Assembly (NCBI RefSeq): GCF_028657195.3
Contig: NZ_JANCPR020000042.1
Location: forward strand, 17,117-81,116
DNA length: 64,000 bases
Origin: Streptomyces iconiensis
GTDB taxonomy: Bacteria > Actinomycetota > Actinomycetes > Streptomycetales > Streptomycetaceae
Direction of reading: 5' to 3'
The position numbers were made by a program, and so were the translations under genes. The notes under the pieces are model-generated. The model did no database searches. It worked only from the letters and a program-made list of their open reading frames with translations, and was not told where the DNA came from. Positions 8,648-17,132 of this stretch are shown one piece after another. Position 1 is the first letter of the stretch. Each line of letters opens with the position of its first letter.

Positions 8648-8860
8648 CGTGAAACTCCCCCTTGGGAACTGAATCGTTCGCTGTTGCATACGGCAGATGT
8701 TCGCTGCCTGCGCAAGAGCTGACCACCCCTGTCGCATCCCGTACGCGGAACCGTCACAAGGCCATGACATGAACGGCGGAATGATCGACTCATGCGTGAC
8801 ACTGCATACTTGGCGCTGATCCCCGGCACAGAGGGGGACGCACGGGGAGGAAGCTCCATC

Positions 8861-9466
8861 ATGCACACCGCACAACAAGCGCACGGACAGCACGTGCCAC
8901 ACAACGATCCACGCGTGGGGTGGACGGCAGGCCAGTACGCCACGAACACGGTCAACGCCACCGTGCCCATCCTGCGTGAGCGCCGCGACGGCATCCTCCC
9001 CGCCGTCGCCGCAGCCCTGTCCATCCGCGGCGAGACCCTCACGTGCACGGGCAGCAGGGGAGACAGGCCGCCCACGCATCACCCACTCGTGCAGGACTTC
9101 CTCGACACGCTCACCACCGAACGCCGGGCACGTCACACCGGCCGCTGCCCCGAGGCCGTCCTGCTCTCCCGGTATCTGCTCGCCACCGAGAGTTCACGGG
9201 CCGCCAAACGCACCTCGCGCAAACCCGCGAAGAGCAGCAAGACCACCCGAACCCCCAAGGCGCAAAAGCCCACCAAAGCCCCCAAGCCCCTCACGCTCAG
9301 CGAGGCCAAGCGTGCCCTCAAGCACGCCAAGCTGACCGCACGCCGCATCCGCGAGGACGGCGACCCCCTCCACGGCACCTACGCCCCTCCCTGCCGTTCC
9401 TGCGCCGCGCTGCTCACCCATTTCGGCGTACGGGCGGTCGACCCGGCCCAGGAGCGCACGCAGTGA
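8861..9466 (+). CDS. YwqJ-type nucleic-acid deaminase-like protein
   Basis: 201 residues from ATG 8861, preceded by GGGGAGGAAGC; an in-frame ATG at 8792 has a poorer site. The deaminase zinc pattern is visible: RHTGRCPEAVLLSRYL (Cys96, Glu98) and, about 80 residues later, PPCRSCAALLTHFGV. This arrangement is that of the YwqJ-like deaminases, found mainly as C-terminal toxin domains of Gram-positive polymorphic toxins. Between the motifs is a Lys/Thr/Pro-rich insertion of about 50 residues. No signal peptide or secretion module is present, so it is probably cytosolic. The stop overlaps the start of the SUKH-3 gene, so they are translated as a pair. Substrate unknown. Confidence 0.72.
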   Translation: MHTAQQAHGQHVPHNDPRVGWTAGQYATNTVNATVPILRERRDGILPAVAAALSIRGETLTCTGSRGDRPPTHHPLVQDFLDTLTTERRARHTGRCPEAVLLSRYLLATESSRAAKRTSRKPAKSSKTTRTPKAQKPTKAPKPLTLSEAKRALKHAKLTARRIREDGDPLHGTYAPPCRSCAALLTHFGVRAVDPAQERTQ

Positions 9467-10131
9467 CCACCCGATTCCCCGTCGCCGTCGACGACTCCCT
9501 GCGCAACGCCGGCTGGCAGCCCGGGCGCTGGGACATCCGGCAGGCCGAGCAGTGGGCAGACACCCTGCGCGCCCACCTCTCCCCCGCAGGCCACCGGCAC
9601 GCGGTCTTTCCCGCCGCCGTCGAGGTCTGGGCCGAGTTCGGCACCCTCCACATCACCCCCACGGGCCCCGGCCGCCACATCGCGCCCGCACCCGTCCACA
9701 TCGACCCGCTGCCGGGGCTGCACGCGGCCCGTACGCTCTCCGACCTCGGCCGGGCGCTCGGCACCGAGATCTGCCCCCTGGGCACCGAGGGAGAGGGTGA
9801 GGCACTCCTCGTCATCGACGCCGAGCGCCGCGTCTACAGCCTCGACCCGACCGGCGACTGGTACCTCGGCCCCGACTTCGACTCCGCGCTCTCCGCGCTC
9901 ATGATGGGCCTCACACCGGCCCGGCTCAGCGTGCACGGCCCCGACTCGGCCAACGCCCACGTGCCCGGTTCCCGCGCCGCCGAAGCCCTCGCCGCCGAGG
10001 GCGGGGCAGCGGACGGGGAGCCGGACGACGGCGAAGGGACGGCCACGGGGGACGGGGCAGAGCCCGAAGGGGAGACGGTGCGCGGCGACGGGTCAGGGGC
10101 GGTACGGCTCAGCGGCCTTCGTACGGAATGA
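9463..10131 (+). CDS. SUKH-3 immunity-like protein
   Basis: 222 residues. The GTG start at 9463 overlaps the stop of the deaminase gene (GTGA). The N-terminal 145 residues fit the SUKH-3 pattern: RNAGWQPGRWDIRQAEQWAD, then VWAEFGTLHITP, then VYSLDPTGDWYLGPDFDSAL. The C-terminal 60 residues are acidic, Gly-rich and probably disordered. SUKH proteins neutralise nuclease or deaminase toxins by binding, so the obvious partner is the translationally coupled deaminase. The gene end overlaps the convergent histidine kinase by 23 bases. Confidence 0.75.
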   Translation: MTTRFPVAVDDSLRNAGWQPGRWDIRQAEQWADTLRAHLSPAGHRHAVFPAAVEVWAEFGTLHITPTGPGRHIAPAPVHIDPLPGLHAARTLSDLGRALGTEICPLGTEGEGEALLVIDAERRVYSLDPTGDWYLGPDFDSALSALMMGLTPARLSVHGPDSANAHVPGSRAAEALAAEGGAADGEPDDGEGTATGDGAEPEGETVRGDGSGAVRLSGLRTE

Positions 10132-11908
10132 CGGCGGAGACCCGGAAGCCCCCGGCGTCCGTCGGACCCGAGACGAACCCGCCGCCCAGCGCCATCACGC
10201 GCTCGCGCATCCCCACCAGGCCGTTGCCGCCGCTGGGCAGCCGCGCGTCGGCCGCGCCGGCCGCCGGAGGCTCGTTCTCGACCTGAAGCGCGACCTCCGC
10301 CTCGCGGTGCGCCAGCCGCACCCGGGTCCTGGCGCCCGCCGCGTGCTTGTGCACGTTGGTCAGCGCCTCCTGCACCACCCGGTACGCGGTCTGCTCCACC
10401 GGCCGCGTGCACCCCGCGCCAGGCTCACCCTCCACGCTCAGCTCGACGGCCATTCCGGCCGTACGTGACTGCCCGACCAGCACCTCCAGCTCGACGAGCG
10501 AGGGCGCCTCCGGCACCTCGGAACGCCGGGCCCCGGTCGCGACCCCGGCGGCGGCGGACGCGAACTCCGCGAGCCGCGCGGGCACCTCCGCCGCACCGGC
10601 CGGGCCGGCCGCCGACGAGGATGCGGGAGCGTGCGAGGAAGAGGAGGCCGCGGCCGAGGGGGACGAAGGAGACGCAGGGGGCGCAGGGGGCGCAGAAGAA
10701 GGGGAAGGGGCGGGGGACGGTGGCGCGGCTCCCGAGGGGGACCGCCCGGCCGCGGACGGTCCGGGCACGGTCACCGGGTCCCCGGTGGACACGGCCTCCT
10801 GGCCACGGCCTTCTCCCGGTCCGGACGCCGCCGTTCCCGGGGCAGGGACCGAACCCGGTCCTGAACCGGCGCCCGCACCGGCCACGGCATCCGGCGCGGG
10901 CGCGGATGCGGACCCGTCCGCCGGAGCTGAATCCGGTGCCGGGCCCTGCCGCACCTGACCTGCCCCGTCGGTCCGGCTGGTCCCGCTGGCGCCGCCGTCG
11001 TCGCCGGAACCCGGCGAAAGCTGCGCACCGCCGACCCGTCCGCTGTCTTCGGTGCCGCTCCTGCCGTTCCTGTCGTTCTTGTCACTCTTGCTGTCGCCCG
11101 CGCGCAGCACGCCGAGCATCGTGCGCAGCTCGTTGAGCGCCTGCCGCCCCATGTCCCCCACAAGGGCTGCGTTCTTCGCGGCCTTCTCCGGGTCCTTGAG
11201 CGCGACGGCCTGGAGCGCGGCGGCGTGCACCACCATCAGGCTCACCCGGTGCGCGACCACGTCGTGCATCTCCCGCGCGATACGGGTCCGCTCCTCGTTG
11301 CGCGCCCACTCCGCGCGCTCCTCCGCGCGGTCGGCGAGGAGGGACAGCTCCCTCTCCAGGCCGTCGGCACGCTCGCGCAGCGACTCCACCAGGCGGCGCC
11401 GTGCCCCGACGTACAGGCCGAGCAGTACGGGCGGCGCGGTCATACCGATCGACATCAGGACAGCGACGAGCGGGACGAACCAGCTGGACGGATTGAAGTC
11501 AGGGTCGCTCCCGATGTCCTGCTGGAGCCGTACGACGGCCATCACCAGCGTGCCGGCGGCTGCCATAGCGGCCAGCAGTGCGGTGATGCGGCGCGGTACC
11601 TCGGTTGCGGCAAGGGTGTAGAGGCCGACGACGCCGAGCATGGTGCCCATCTCGGCAGGTATCACGGCGATGGCGACCATCACCACGGCGATCGGCCAGC
11701 GGCGGCGCAGCACAAGAGCGCCGCCCGCGACCACGCCCAGCACCAGCGCGAAAGCCACCGGGATACCCGCGTCCCTCGCGAAGCTCTCCCCCTGGACAGC
11801 GCACTCCATCGCGGACAGCACACCCAGCGTGATGTCCAGCACCGCGCTTCTGGGCCGATTCCACCACCACGGCCCGCCCCTGGCGCGGTTTTCCCCCGTC
11901 TCGGTCAT
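10109..11908 (-). CDS. Orphan NarL/DesK-type sensor histidine kinase with a long inserted linker
   Basis: 599 residues, ATG at 11908. Five or so membrane segments occupy about residues 20-185. The dimerisation and phosphoacceptor helix carries EERTRIAREMHDVVAHRVSLMVVHAAALQ (His in MHDVVAH), then ALNELRTMLGVLR. The ATPase region (VVQEALTNVHKHA, GNGLVGMRERVMALGG) follows only after a 200-residue Ala/Pro/Ser/Gly linker, whereas in this family the domains are normally almost adjacent. No response regulator gene is next to it. Two NarL-type regulators without kinases occur at 52.7 and 59.5 kb, but nothing links them to this kinase. The signal is unknown. Confidence 0.85.
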   Translation of the reverse strand: MTETGENRARGGPWWWNRPRSAVLDITLGVLSAMECAVQGESFARDAGIPVAFALVLGVVAGGALVLRRRWPIAVVMVAIAVIPAEMGTMLGVVGLYTLAATEVPRRITALLAAMAAAGTLVMAVVRLQQDIGSDPDFNPSSWFVPLVAVLMSIGMTAPPVLLGLYVGARRRLVESLRERADGLERELSLLADRAEERAEWARNEERTRIAREMHDVVAHRVSLMVVHAAALQAVALKDPEKAAKNAALVGDMGRQALNELRTMLGVLRAGDSKSDKNDRNGRSGTEDSGRVGGAQLSPGSGDDGGASGTSRTDGAGQVRQGPAPDSAPADGSASAPAPDAVAGAGAGSGPGSVPAPGTAASGPGEGRGQEAVSTGDPVTVPGPSAAGRSPSGAAPPSPAPSPSSAPPAPPASPSSPSAAASSSSHAPASSSAAGPAGAAEVPARLAEFASAAAGVATGARRSEVPEAPSLVELEVLVGQSRTAGMAVELSVEGEPGAGCTRPVEQTAYRVVQEALTNVHKHAAGARTRVRLAHREAEVALQVENEPPAAGAADARLPSGGNGLVGMRERVMALGGGFVSGPTDAGGFRVSAVIPYEGR

Positions 11909-12346
11909 ACCGCCCAGCCTACGACCGCATCCCACCGCTTTTCCGCGCGAGCCCCGGAACATCCGATTCCGCCCGCGCCTCCATTGATCGCTTTCCGTAT
12001 GCGGTCCGTTACGCGTCGATAGGCCGTTGAACGTTCCACTTCTTCTCCCGCTCACGCTTACCCCATACCGGTACGCACCAAAGGGACCCATCCGGCATTC
12101 AGAACGAAAGCACGGGACATAAAGCCGGAGAGTTCACAAGCGGAATTCTGAGTCCCACTTCCCGCCCTGACCTGCATGACAAGGACTTTACTCGCACACA
12201 ACCGAACATTGACAGTCGCACTGGAGGGGCAATAGCCTGTCGTGCCGGGAGGGTAGGGCACCATTCCCTCGCTGACTGAGTAACGTTCGACACATCAAAG
12301 CAGTCACCCTGAAAACTGCTTTTGTGGCCGGAAAGGTCAACTCAAA
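11909..12346. other. Low-GC divergent intergenic region at the left border of the cluster
   Basis: About 440 bases between the kinase and the first cluster gene. It is clearly more AT-rich than its surroundings, as is the first part of the next gene (codons such as AAA, ATA, AAT, TCT). No open frame here has credible codon usage. Both flanking genes must be driven from here. A GTCAA-6-TTGAC dyad lies at its right end. Confidence 0.5.
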
Positions 12347-12351
12347 TTGAC
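12336..12351. promoter_or_regulatory. GTCAA/TTGAC inverted repeat before the first cluster gene
   Basis: GTCAACTCAAATTGAC is two 5-base arms around 6 bases and overlaps the proposed TTG start at 12347. Related half-sites occur in four other promoter regions of the cluster (near 17380, 18703, 30819 and 35153). It may be an operator of a cluster regulator, or two overlapping -35 boxes on opposite strands. Confidence 0.35.
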
Positions 12352-13021
12352 ACATAACGGGGATAAATTCGTCCGGGTTTACGACCATTCCCGGACAATC
12401 AAAGACTCTGAACTCCACGTAGTCTTTGCAGAGGCACCAAAAAGCGGGGACTTCTCATCGGTCCAGGAACTTCTGGACGATATATTCGATCACCCCGAGA
12501 ATTCTACGATCTACGAACGCGATGGTTTCGGGCGCCCCTTCTTCCAGCGCGGCACCGTCGGGCTCGCCATGTACCGGAGCCACGACACCCTCATCACCGT
12601 ACTGGCTCGCAGCACAAACATCGCCGTCGGTGCGCACCCCGTTCCCTCCCGGGTGACGGACGACATTCTCCTCCCTTTCTCACAGGAGGAACGCGACTTC
12701 ATCGACACCGTCTCCCTGCGGTGCCGCGCCCGCTGGGTCGCCCGGCTGTGGGCCCGCAAGGAAGCCGCGCTCCGGCTGGACGGACCCGGCAGCCTCGGCC
12801 TGGCAGCCGAGACGAACACCCTGCTCGGCGGCGCGCTGGACGGCACCGTCACGCTGCCGCCCGCACCCTCGGGGCTGAACGGTGTGAGCACGGCGTACGT
12901 CCACGACATCGCCAGCCACCCCGAGCCGATAGCGGCGGCCGTCGACACCCATATCAGCACCGTCTACGCCTGGTATCCGAACAGGACCGGAACGGTGCAC
13001 CACATTCCTTCCCACAACTGA
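12347..13021 (+). CDS. Sfp-type phosphopantetheinyl transferase-like protein lacking the GxDxE metal motif
   Basis: 224 residues from a TTG at 12347, with GGAAAGG 10 bases upstream; no better start is visible. Residues 135-146 (WARKEAALRLDG) match the WxxKEA motif of Sfp-type PPTases, and GFGRPFF (60-66) matches the preceding substrate-site region. The usual metal-binding GxDxE motif is replaced by VGAHP at 94-98, so both carboxylates that coordinate magnesium appear to be missing. The protein may be inactive, may use other ligands, or may have a different role. The start of the gene has unusually AT-rich codons, consistent with recent acquisition. The downstream gene follows after 17 bases. 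Confidence 0.6.
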   Translation: MTHNGDKFVRVYDHSRTIKDSELHVVFAEAPKSGDFSSVQELLDDIFDHPENSTIYERDGFGRPFFQRGTVGLAMYRSHDTLITVLARSTNIAVGAHPVPSRVTDDILLPFSQEERDFIDTVSLRCRARWVARLWARKEAALRLDGPGSLGLAAETNTLLGGALDGTVTLPPAPSGLNGVSTAYVHDIASHPEPIAAAVDTHISTVYAWYPNRTGTVHHIPSHN

Positions 13022-13038
13022 AGCAAGGAGCCTTTTCC

Positions 13039-13827
13039 GTGAAGGGCAGACTGGTATCCCTCGGCCGCCCCAGCGACCGGGACTACGAACGCATGGCGGA
13101 CTGGCTGGGTCCCGACGCGCCCGTCTCAGCGCTGACCGCCGACTTCGGCGGGCTGATAACTCCCGAGGACATCAAGCGGCTGAACCACAGCGGCGAGGTC
13201 AGACAGTTCGCCGTGCGCGACCAGAGCGGCACGACCGTCGGCATGGTGAACTACCGCAAGGCGGGCGCCTCGGGCGGATACGCGCTCGGCGGAGCAATCG
13301 GCGACCCCGAACTGTGGAACCAGGGAATGGGGACCGAGGCATTCGACCTCCTCATCGACCATCTCTTCCACACCATGGGCGCGCACCGGGTCCAATTCAC
13401 CACCGCGCTCTACAACAAAGCAATGATCAAACTGGCCACGCGTGCCGGATTCGTACTCGAAGGAATCCTGCGGGATTACATATTCTTCGACGGACGCCAT
13501 CACCACGCCGCGATCTGGGCCATCGTCAGACGCGAGTACTACGAAGCCGTCGACATCCTCACCCGCACCTCCCACAATTTCGTCGGCCCGGACGTCATTC
13601 CGGAGGAAGAGAAGCAGGAGGCTCTGGACATCCTGCGCGCACATCTGCGGCGCCCGGAAAGCGAGACCTCCGTCCGCCTCCTCCTCGACCAGGTGGCGCC
13701 CCACCCGGCCCACACAGAGGAATCACAGGAGGCACAGGAAACACAGGCAGCGGAAACACACCCGGTGTCACAGCCGCAGCCCCACGCACAACCGCAGCCA
13801 CAGCCGCAGCCGGTCGTCGGCTCATGA
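13039..13827 (+). CDS. GNAT-family N-acyltransferase (RimJ/RimL type), candidate lipid-peptide coupling enzyme
   Basis: 262 residues, GTG at 13039 with AAGGAG 8 bases upstream. The GNAT core is present: YALGGAIGDPELWNQGMGTEAF (acyl-CoA pyrophosphate loop about 95-102), then HRVQFTTALYNKAMIKLATRAGFVLEG (117-142). After residue 165 there is a family-unusual extension ending in a Gln/Pro/Glu-rich tail. In the goadvionin lipopeptide pathway a GNAT enzyme joins the acyl chain to the lanthipeptide, and that role is inferred here from the co-occurrence of LanKC, a precursor and an acyl-chain assembly set. A self-resistance or N-acetylation role is the alternative. Confidence 0.75.
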   Translation: MKGRLVSLGRPSDRDYERMADWLGPDAPVSALTADFGGLITPEDIKRLNHSGEVRQFAVRDQSGTTVGMVNYRKAGASGGYALGGAIGDPELWNQGMGTEAFDLLIDHLFHTMGAHRVQFTTALYNKAMIKLATRAGFVLEGILRDYIFFDGRHHHAAIWAIVRREYYEAVDILTRTSHNFVGPDVIPEEEKQEALDILRAHLRRPESETSVRLLLDQVAPHPAHTEESQEAQETQAAETHPVSQPQPHAQPQPQPQPVVGS

Positions 13828-14396
13828 GCACCCCCGCCGCACCCGCACCGACCACGCCGACCACGCCACCGGTGGTCCCGCTCACCCGCGTCGAGGCGGA
13901 ACTGCCGGCCGGGGACACCCCCGCGGACCACAGGAGGCTGACGGCGGAGGTCACCGCCACGCTGGAAGAAGCCTTCGCCGCGCTCCCCGAGCGGGTACGG
14001 GCAACGGCGACGCTCTATGTCCTCGCCGGGGACTACAGCACGCTCGCCGTCCGGCGGTTCACCCGGCGCTGCCACGACTCGGAGCGGCGGCTGCGCCCCT
14101 CGGACTCCCTCGCACTGGAGACCTCGGAGCTGATCCGCCCCTTCACCACCGCGTCAGGACACCGGGGCAGCTGCTACGTCCTGGACCGCTGGACCTCCCA
14201 CGGCCCGCTTCAGGACGCCGGCCCCTGCGTGCCCGGGGGCACGGCGGCCGTGGTCTGTGAGCTGACCGGCGACGAGGGCGGCCTCCGGGCGGTCGCCACC
14301 GCGTGGACCAGGGCCGACGGTGCCGACGAGGCAGACAGAAGTGGCGCGGACAGGAGTGGCGGGCGCGGCGGAGACGGCGGGAGGGGGGACGGGTGA
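13824..14396 (+). CDS. Unknown protein coupled to a ketosynthase
   Basis: 190 residues; the ATG overlaps the stop of the GNAT gene and its own stop overlaps the ketosynthase start, so it is part of a tightly coupled operon. The N-terminus is Pro/Thr-rich and the C-terminus Asp/Gly-rich. In the middle, RPSDSLALETSELIRPF followed by SGHRGSCYVLDRW is loosely reminiscent of the N-terminal half of ketosynthase-like or chain-length-factor folds, but no active-site Cys context is present. A dehydratase role, otherwise missing from the cluster, is also conceivable, but I see no hot-dog motif. I do not recognise the family. Confidence 0.55.
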   Translation: MSTPAAPAPTTPTTPPVVPLTRVEAELPAGDTPADHRRLTAEVTATLEEAFAALPERVRATATLYVLAGDYSTLAVRRFTRRCHDSERRLRPSDSLALETSELIRPFTTASGHRGSCYVLDRWTSHGPLQDAGPCVPGGTAAVVCELTGDEGGLRAVATAWTRADGADEADRSGADRSGGRGGDGGRGDG

Positions 14397-15610
14397 CCGG
14401 CGACATCGTGATCAGCGGGACCGGGCTCGTCACCCCGTTCGGGCACGGCGTTCCCGCCTTCTGGGACGGGCTCACCGGCGGGCGCAGCGCGCTGCGCCCG
14501 GCCGGCCGTGCCTTCTCGGAGTCGTACGACGGCGCACCCGTCGGCGAGGTGCCGGGCGGCGGGCCGGCGCCGGGGAACCGTAAGCGCGCCTATGCGCGGG
14601 CGGCCGTCGCCGAGGCGCTGGCCGCCACGGGCAGGGACCGGCTGCCCGCCGGCACCCTGCTCGTCCTCGCGGGTCAGGCGCCCGCACCCGGCGGGGCCGG
14701 AGAAGGGGAAGGGGAAGAGCCCGCAGGGAACGGGCGTGAAGGCGCTCACAGGGTCGAAGGAACTCACGGGGTGGAAGGCGGCGCGGCTGCCGAGGTTCTC
14801 GGGCCTCCCGCTTCCGTCGCCGCGCCCCTGGCCGACGGCGTGCCGGGGCCCGGCGGCCTGCGTGTGGTGCACCTCTCGCACGCGTGTGCCTCGGCGCTCT
14901 TCGCTGTCGGCTTCGCGCGGGACATGCTGCGTGCGGGCCAGGCGCCGCTGGCCGTTGTGGCGGCCTCCTCGGTCCTCAACCCGTACGAATACGCCAGCAT
15001 GGAGGTCGTACGCGCCATCAGTGGCGAGGCCGCGCGGCCCTTCGACACGGGGCGCTCCGGCATCTCACTGGGCGAGGGCGGCGGTGCGCTGGTCCTGGAG
15101 CCGGCCGCGCCGGGCACGGACCTGCGGGGGCCCGTGGTCGCGGGCGTCGCCTGCCGGGTCGCGGGCGGCAAGGGCGCCGCCTCCGACGCCGCAGTGATCG
15201 CCTCGGGCATGCGGGGCGCGCTGGACGACGCCTCGGCCGACGGCCTCGGTCATGTGCACGCGCACGCGACCGGCACCCCGCAGGGCGACGCCGCCGAACT
15301 GGAGGCCGTCGAGACGATCGCGCGGGAACGGGGCGGCGAGCGGCTCGCCCTCACCTCTCACAAGGGAGCCATCGGCCATCTGCTCCACGCCTCCGGCGTT
15401 CCGGCGCTGGTGGCCGCCGCGATGACGCTGCGCACCGGCATCGTGCCCCCGTCGGCCGGGCTCTCCTCGCCCGAGCCCGTCGACCGCGTACGGCTGGCGA
15501 CCGCACCGCTGCCGGTGCCGGGCCTGCGCACCTGCGCCGTCAACAGCCTGGGCTTCGGCGGCAACAACGCCACCGTCGTACTCCGGGGCGCAGCGGCGGC
15601 GCGCCATTGA
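14393..15610 (+). CDS. Beta-ketoacyl-ACP synthase (second ketosynthase of the cluster)
   Basis: 405 residues, GTG at 14393 (GTGA overlap). The active-site Cys lies in LSHACASALFAVG (Cys165). The two catalytic His regions are HAHATGTPQGDAAELEA and HKGAIGHLLHASG, so the triad is complete. The C-terminus NSLGFGGNNATVVL is typical. Compared with FabF it has an extra Gly/Glu-rich stretch at about 98-150 before the catalytic Cys. It should carry out decarboxylative condensation on ACP-bound chains. It is more divergent than the FabF-like enzyme at 29.4-30.7 kb, so it may act in initiation or in a specialised extension. Confidence 0.85.
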   Translation: MTGDIVISGTGLVTPFGHGVPAFWDGLTGGRSALRPAGRAFSESYDGAPVGEVPGGGPAPGNRKRAYARAAVAEALAATGRDRLPAGTLLVLAGQAPAPGGAGEGEGEEPAGNGREGAHRVEGTHGVEGGAAAEVLGPPASVAAPLADGVPGPGGLRVVHLSHACASALFAVGFARDMLRAGQAPLAVVAASSVLNPYEYASMEVVRAISGEAARPFDTGRSGISLGEGGGALVLEPAAPGTDLRGPVVAGVACRVAGGKGAASDAAVIASGMRGALDDASADGLGHVHAHATGTPQGDAAELEAVETIARERGGERLALTSHKGAIGHLLHASGVPALVAAAMTLRTGIVPPSAGLSSPEPVDRVRLATAPLPVPGLRTCAVNSLGFGGNNATVVLRGAAAARH

Positions 15611-15635
15611 ATGCCGCATGCGGGGCCTGCACGTA

Positions 15636-15686
15636 CCGCCTCCTTGCCGTGCGGCACGTACGTACCGCCTCACGGCAAGGAGGCGG
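15636..15686. terminator. Strong hairpin after the ketosynthase gene
   Basis: The arms CCGCCTCCTTGCCGTG (15636-15651) and CACGGCAAGGAGGCGG (15671-15686) are perfectly complementary over 16 bases with a 19-base loop. The hairpin lies 25 bases after the stop of the ketosynthase and faces the convergent regulator, so it can terminate in both directions. Confidence 0.75.
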
Positions 15687-15714
15687 CGGCCTCTCCCCTG
15701 AGCATGAGGGGCCC

Positions 15715-15835
15715 CGGGCATGAGGACTTCCCGGGCATGAGGAGCCCTCGCGGAATCAGGAGTCCTCACGGCAAGAGGGACCCGGACGGCAAGGGAGTCC
15801 CCCACGGCAAGGGGGCCCTCAGGGCATGAGGAGGG
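15715..15835. repeat. Degenerate short tandem repeats between convergent genes
   Basis: Repeated words of the type GGGCATGAGGA (three times) and ACGGCAAGRGGG (three times) recur every 17-20 bases up to the end of the regulator gene. They look like a decayed minisatellite that includes copies of the adjacent hairpin arm. No coding potential is seen. Confidence 0.5.
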
Positions 15836-17132
15836 AGTGCGCGTCCGGCTCCGTCGCCTTGCCGGTGACGGGCTCGCCGCCGGCGTCCGTGCCGGACGCG
15901 TCCGTGCCGTCCTCCAGCTCGCGCCAGGCCGCCATGGCGAGGCGGTAGGCGCCCGCCTTCTCGTAGCGTGCGGCGGCGTCGCGGAAGGCGGCCTCGGCGG
16001 TGACGGCGGTGTCCGCTGTCCCCGCCGTGCGGCGGGCGCGGGCGAGCAGCATCGTGCAGCGTGCCCGGTCGAGCGGGGGCAGCACGGACCAGTCCTCGCG
16101 CGGGTCGCTGTCCGTCCGCCCGTCGGCGCCCGGCACCGGGACGCCGAGGGTGAGGCCGAGAACGGTGAGCCAGGCGCGGTCCGTGGGGTCCGTGCTCTCC
16201 ATGTCGTGCCGGTGCGCCTCCAGCAGCTCCCGTGCCTCGCCGGTGTGCCCGGTGGCGTGCGCGAGCAGGACGCGGGCGCTGGTGAGGCGGGTACGGGTGG
16301 CGGGGTCGGCCTGGGTGCCGAGCGATTCGGCGGCGCGTGCGAGCAGACCGCGCGCGTCGTCGGGGTGCCGTTCGAGATAGCGGGACCCGCCGACGGCCCA
16401 GAACAGCGTGGCCTTGAGGCGCCCTTCGGGGAGGCCGTCCGCGTGCCGGTACAGCTCTTCGCCGAGTTCGTGGTTGCGGTGCCACTCGCCGGTGTCGGTG
16501 TAGACGGACAGCAACGTGACGCGGGCCTGGATGTGTTCGGCGCGGGTACCTTCCAGGCCGCCGGTGTCGCGCACGGCCTCCTCGGCCGGGGCGACGGCCT
16601 CGGTGAGGCGGCCGGTGTTCTTGAGCATGACGGCCAGCTCGGTGTTCACACGGGCACGCAACAGGGGTGCGGAGACTGTGATCTGGTCGGCCAGCAGGGC
16701 CTTGAGCATCCGTTCGTGGCCCTCTGCCTCGTGCAACTTGCCCAGCACGGTGGCCAGTTCCCAGAGCGCTTCCCAGCGCAGCTCCTCGACGCCCGTACCG
16801 ACGGCGTTCTCCAGGAACGTCTCCAACTGGGCGCGGGCGAGCCGCAGATCGCCCGCGAGGTGGCAGGAGCGTGCGGCGACCAGCTGGCCGACCAGCTCGA
16901 TGCGGTTGGACCGTGCCTGTTCCCGGGGCTCGGGTGCGCAGAGTTCGTCCAGCGCGACGCCGAGCCGCTCGGCGATGACACCGGCGGCGCGGACGCTCGG
17001 GATCCGGCGTCCGCTCTCCACCAGGGACACGTAACTGGGGGAGATGTCCCCGCCCGCCACATCTTCCTGGGAGAGGCTGCGTGAGCGACGGATCTCCTTC
17101 GCCCGCTGTCCGAACGCCGGCTGTTCGATCAT
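15819..17132 (-). CDS. XRE-family regulator with TPR-like repeats
   Basis: 437 residues from ATG 17132; longer in-frame starts exist but lack similarity. Residues 1-70 form an XRE helix-turn-helix (GQRAKEIRRSRSLSQEDVAGG, SPSYVSLVESGRRIPS). The remainder is helical repeat sequence of tetratricopeptide type (LRWEALWELATVLGKLHEAEG, RVTLLSVYTDTGEWHRNHELGEELY) to about residue 370. Streptomyces regulators of this build often sit in secondary-metabolite clusters. It is a candidate reader of the GTCAA/TTGAC sites found in the cluster promoters; that link is inference. It is transcribed divergently from the MFS gene. Confidence 0.8.
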   Translation of the reverse strand: MIEQPAFGQRAKEIRRSRSLSQEDVAGGDISPSYVSLVESGRRIPSVRAAGVIAERLGVALDELCAPEPREQARSNRIELVGQLVAARSCHLAGDLRLARAQLETFLENAVGTGVEELRWEALWELATVLGKLHEAEGHERMLKALLADQITVSAPLLRARVNTELAVMLKNTGRLTEAVAPAEEAVRDTGGLEGTRAEHIQARVTLLSVYTDTGEWHRNHELGEELYRHADGLPEGRLKATLFWAVGGSRYLERHPDDARGLLARAAESLGTQADPATRTRLTSARVLLAHATGHTGEARELLEAHRHDMESTDPTDRAWLTVLGLTLGVPVPGADGRTDSDPREDWSVLPPLDRARCTMLLARARRTAGTADTAVTAEAAFRDAAARYEKAGAYRLAMAAWRELEDGTDASGTDAGGEPVTGKATEPDAHSLLMP

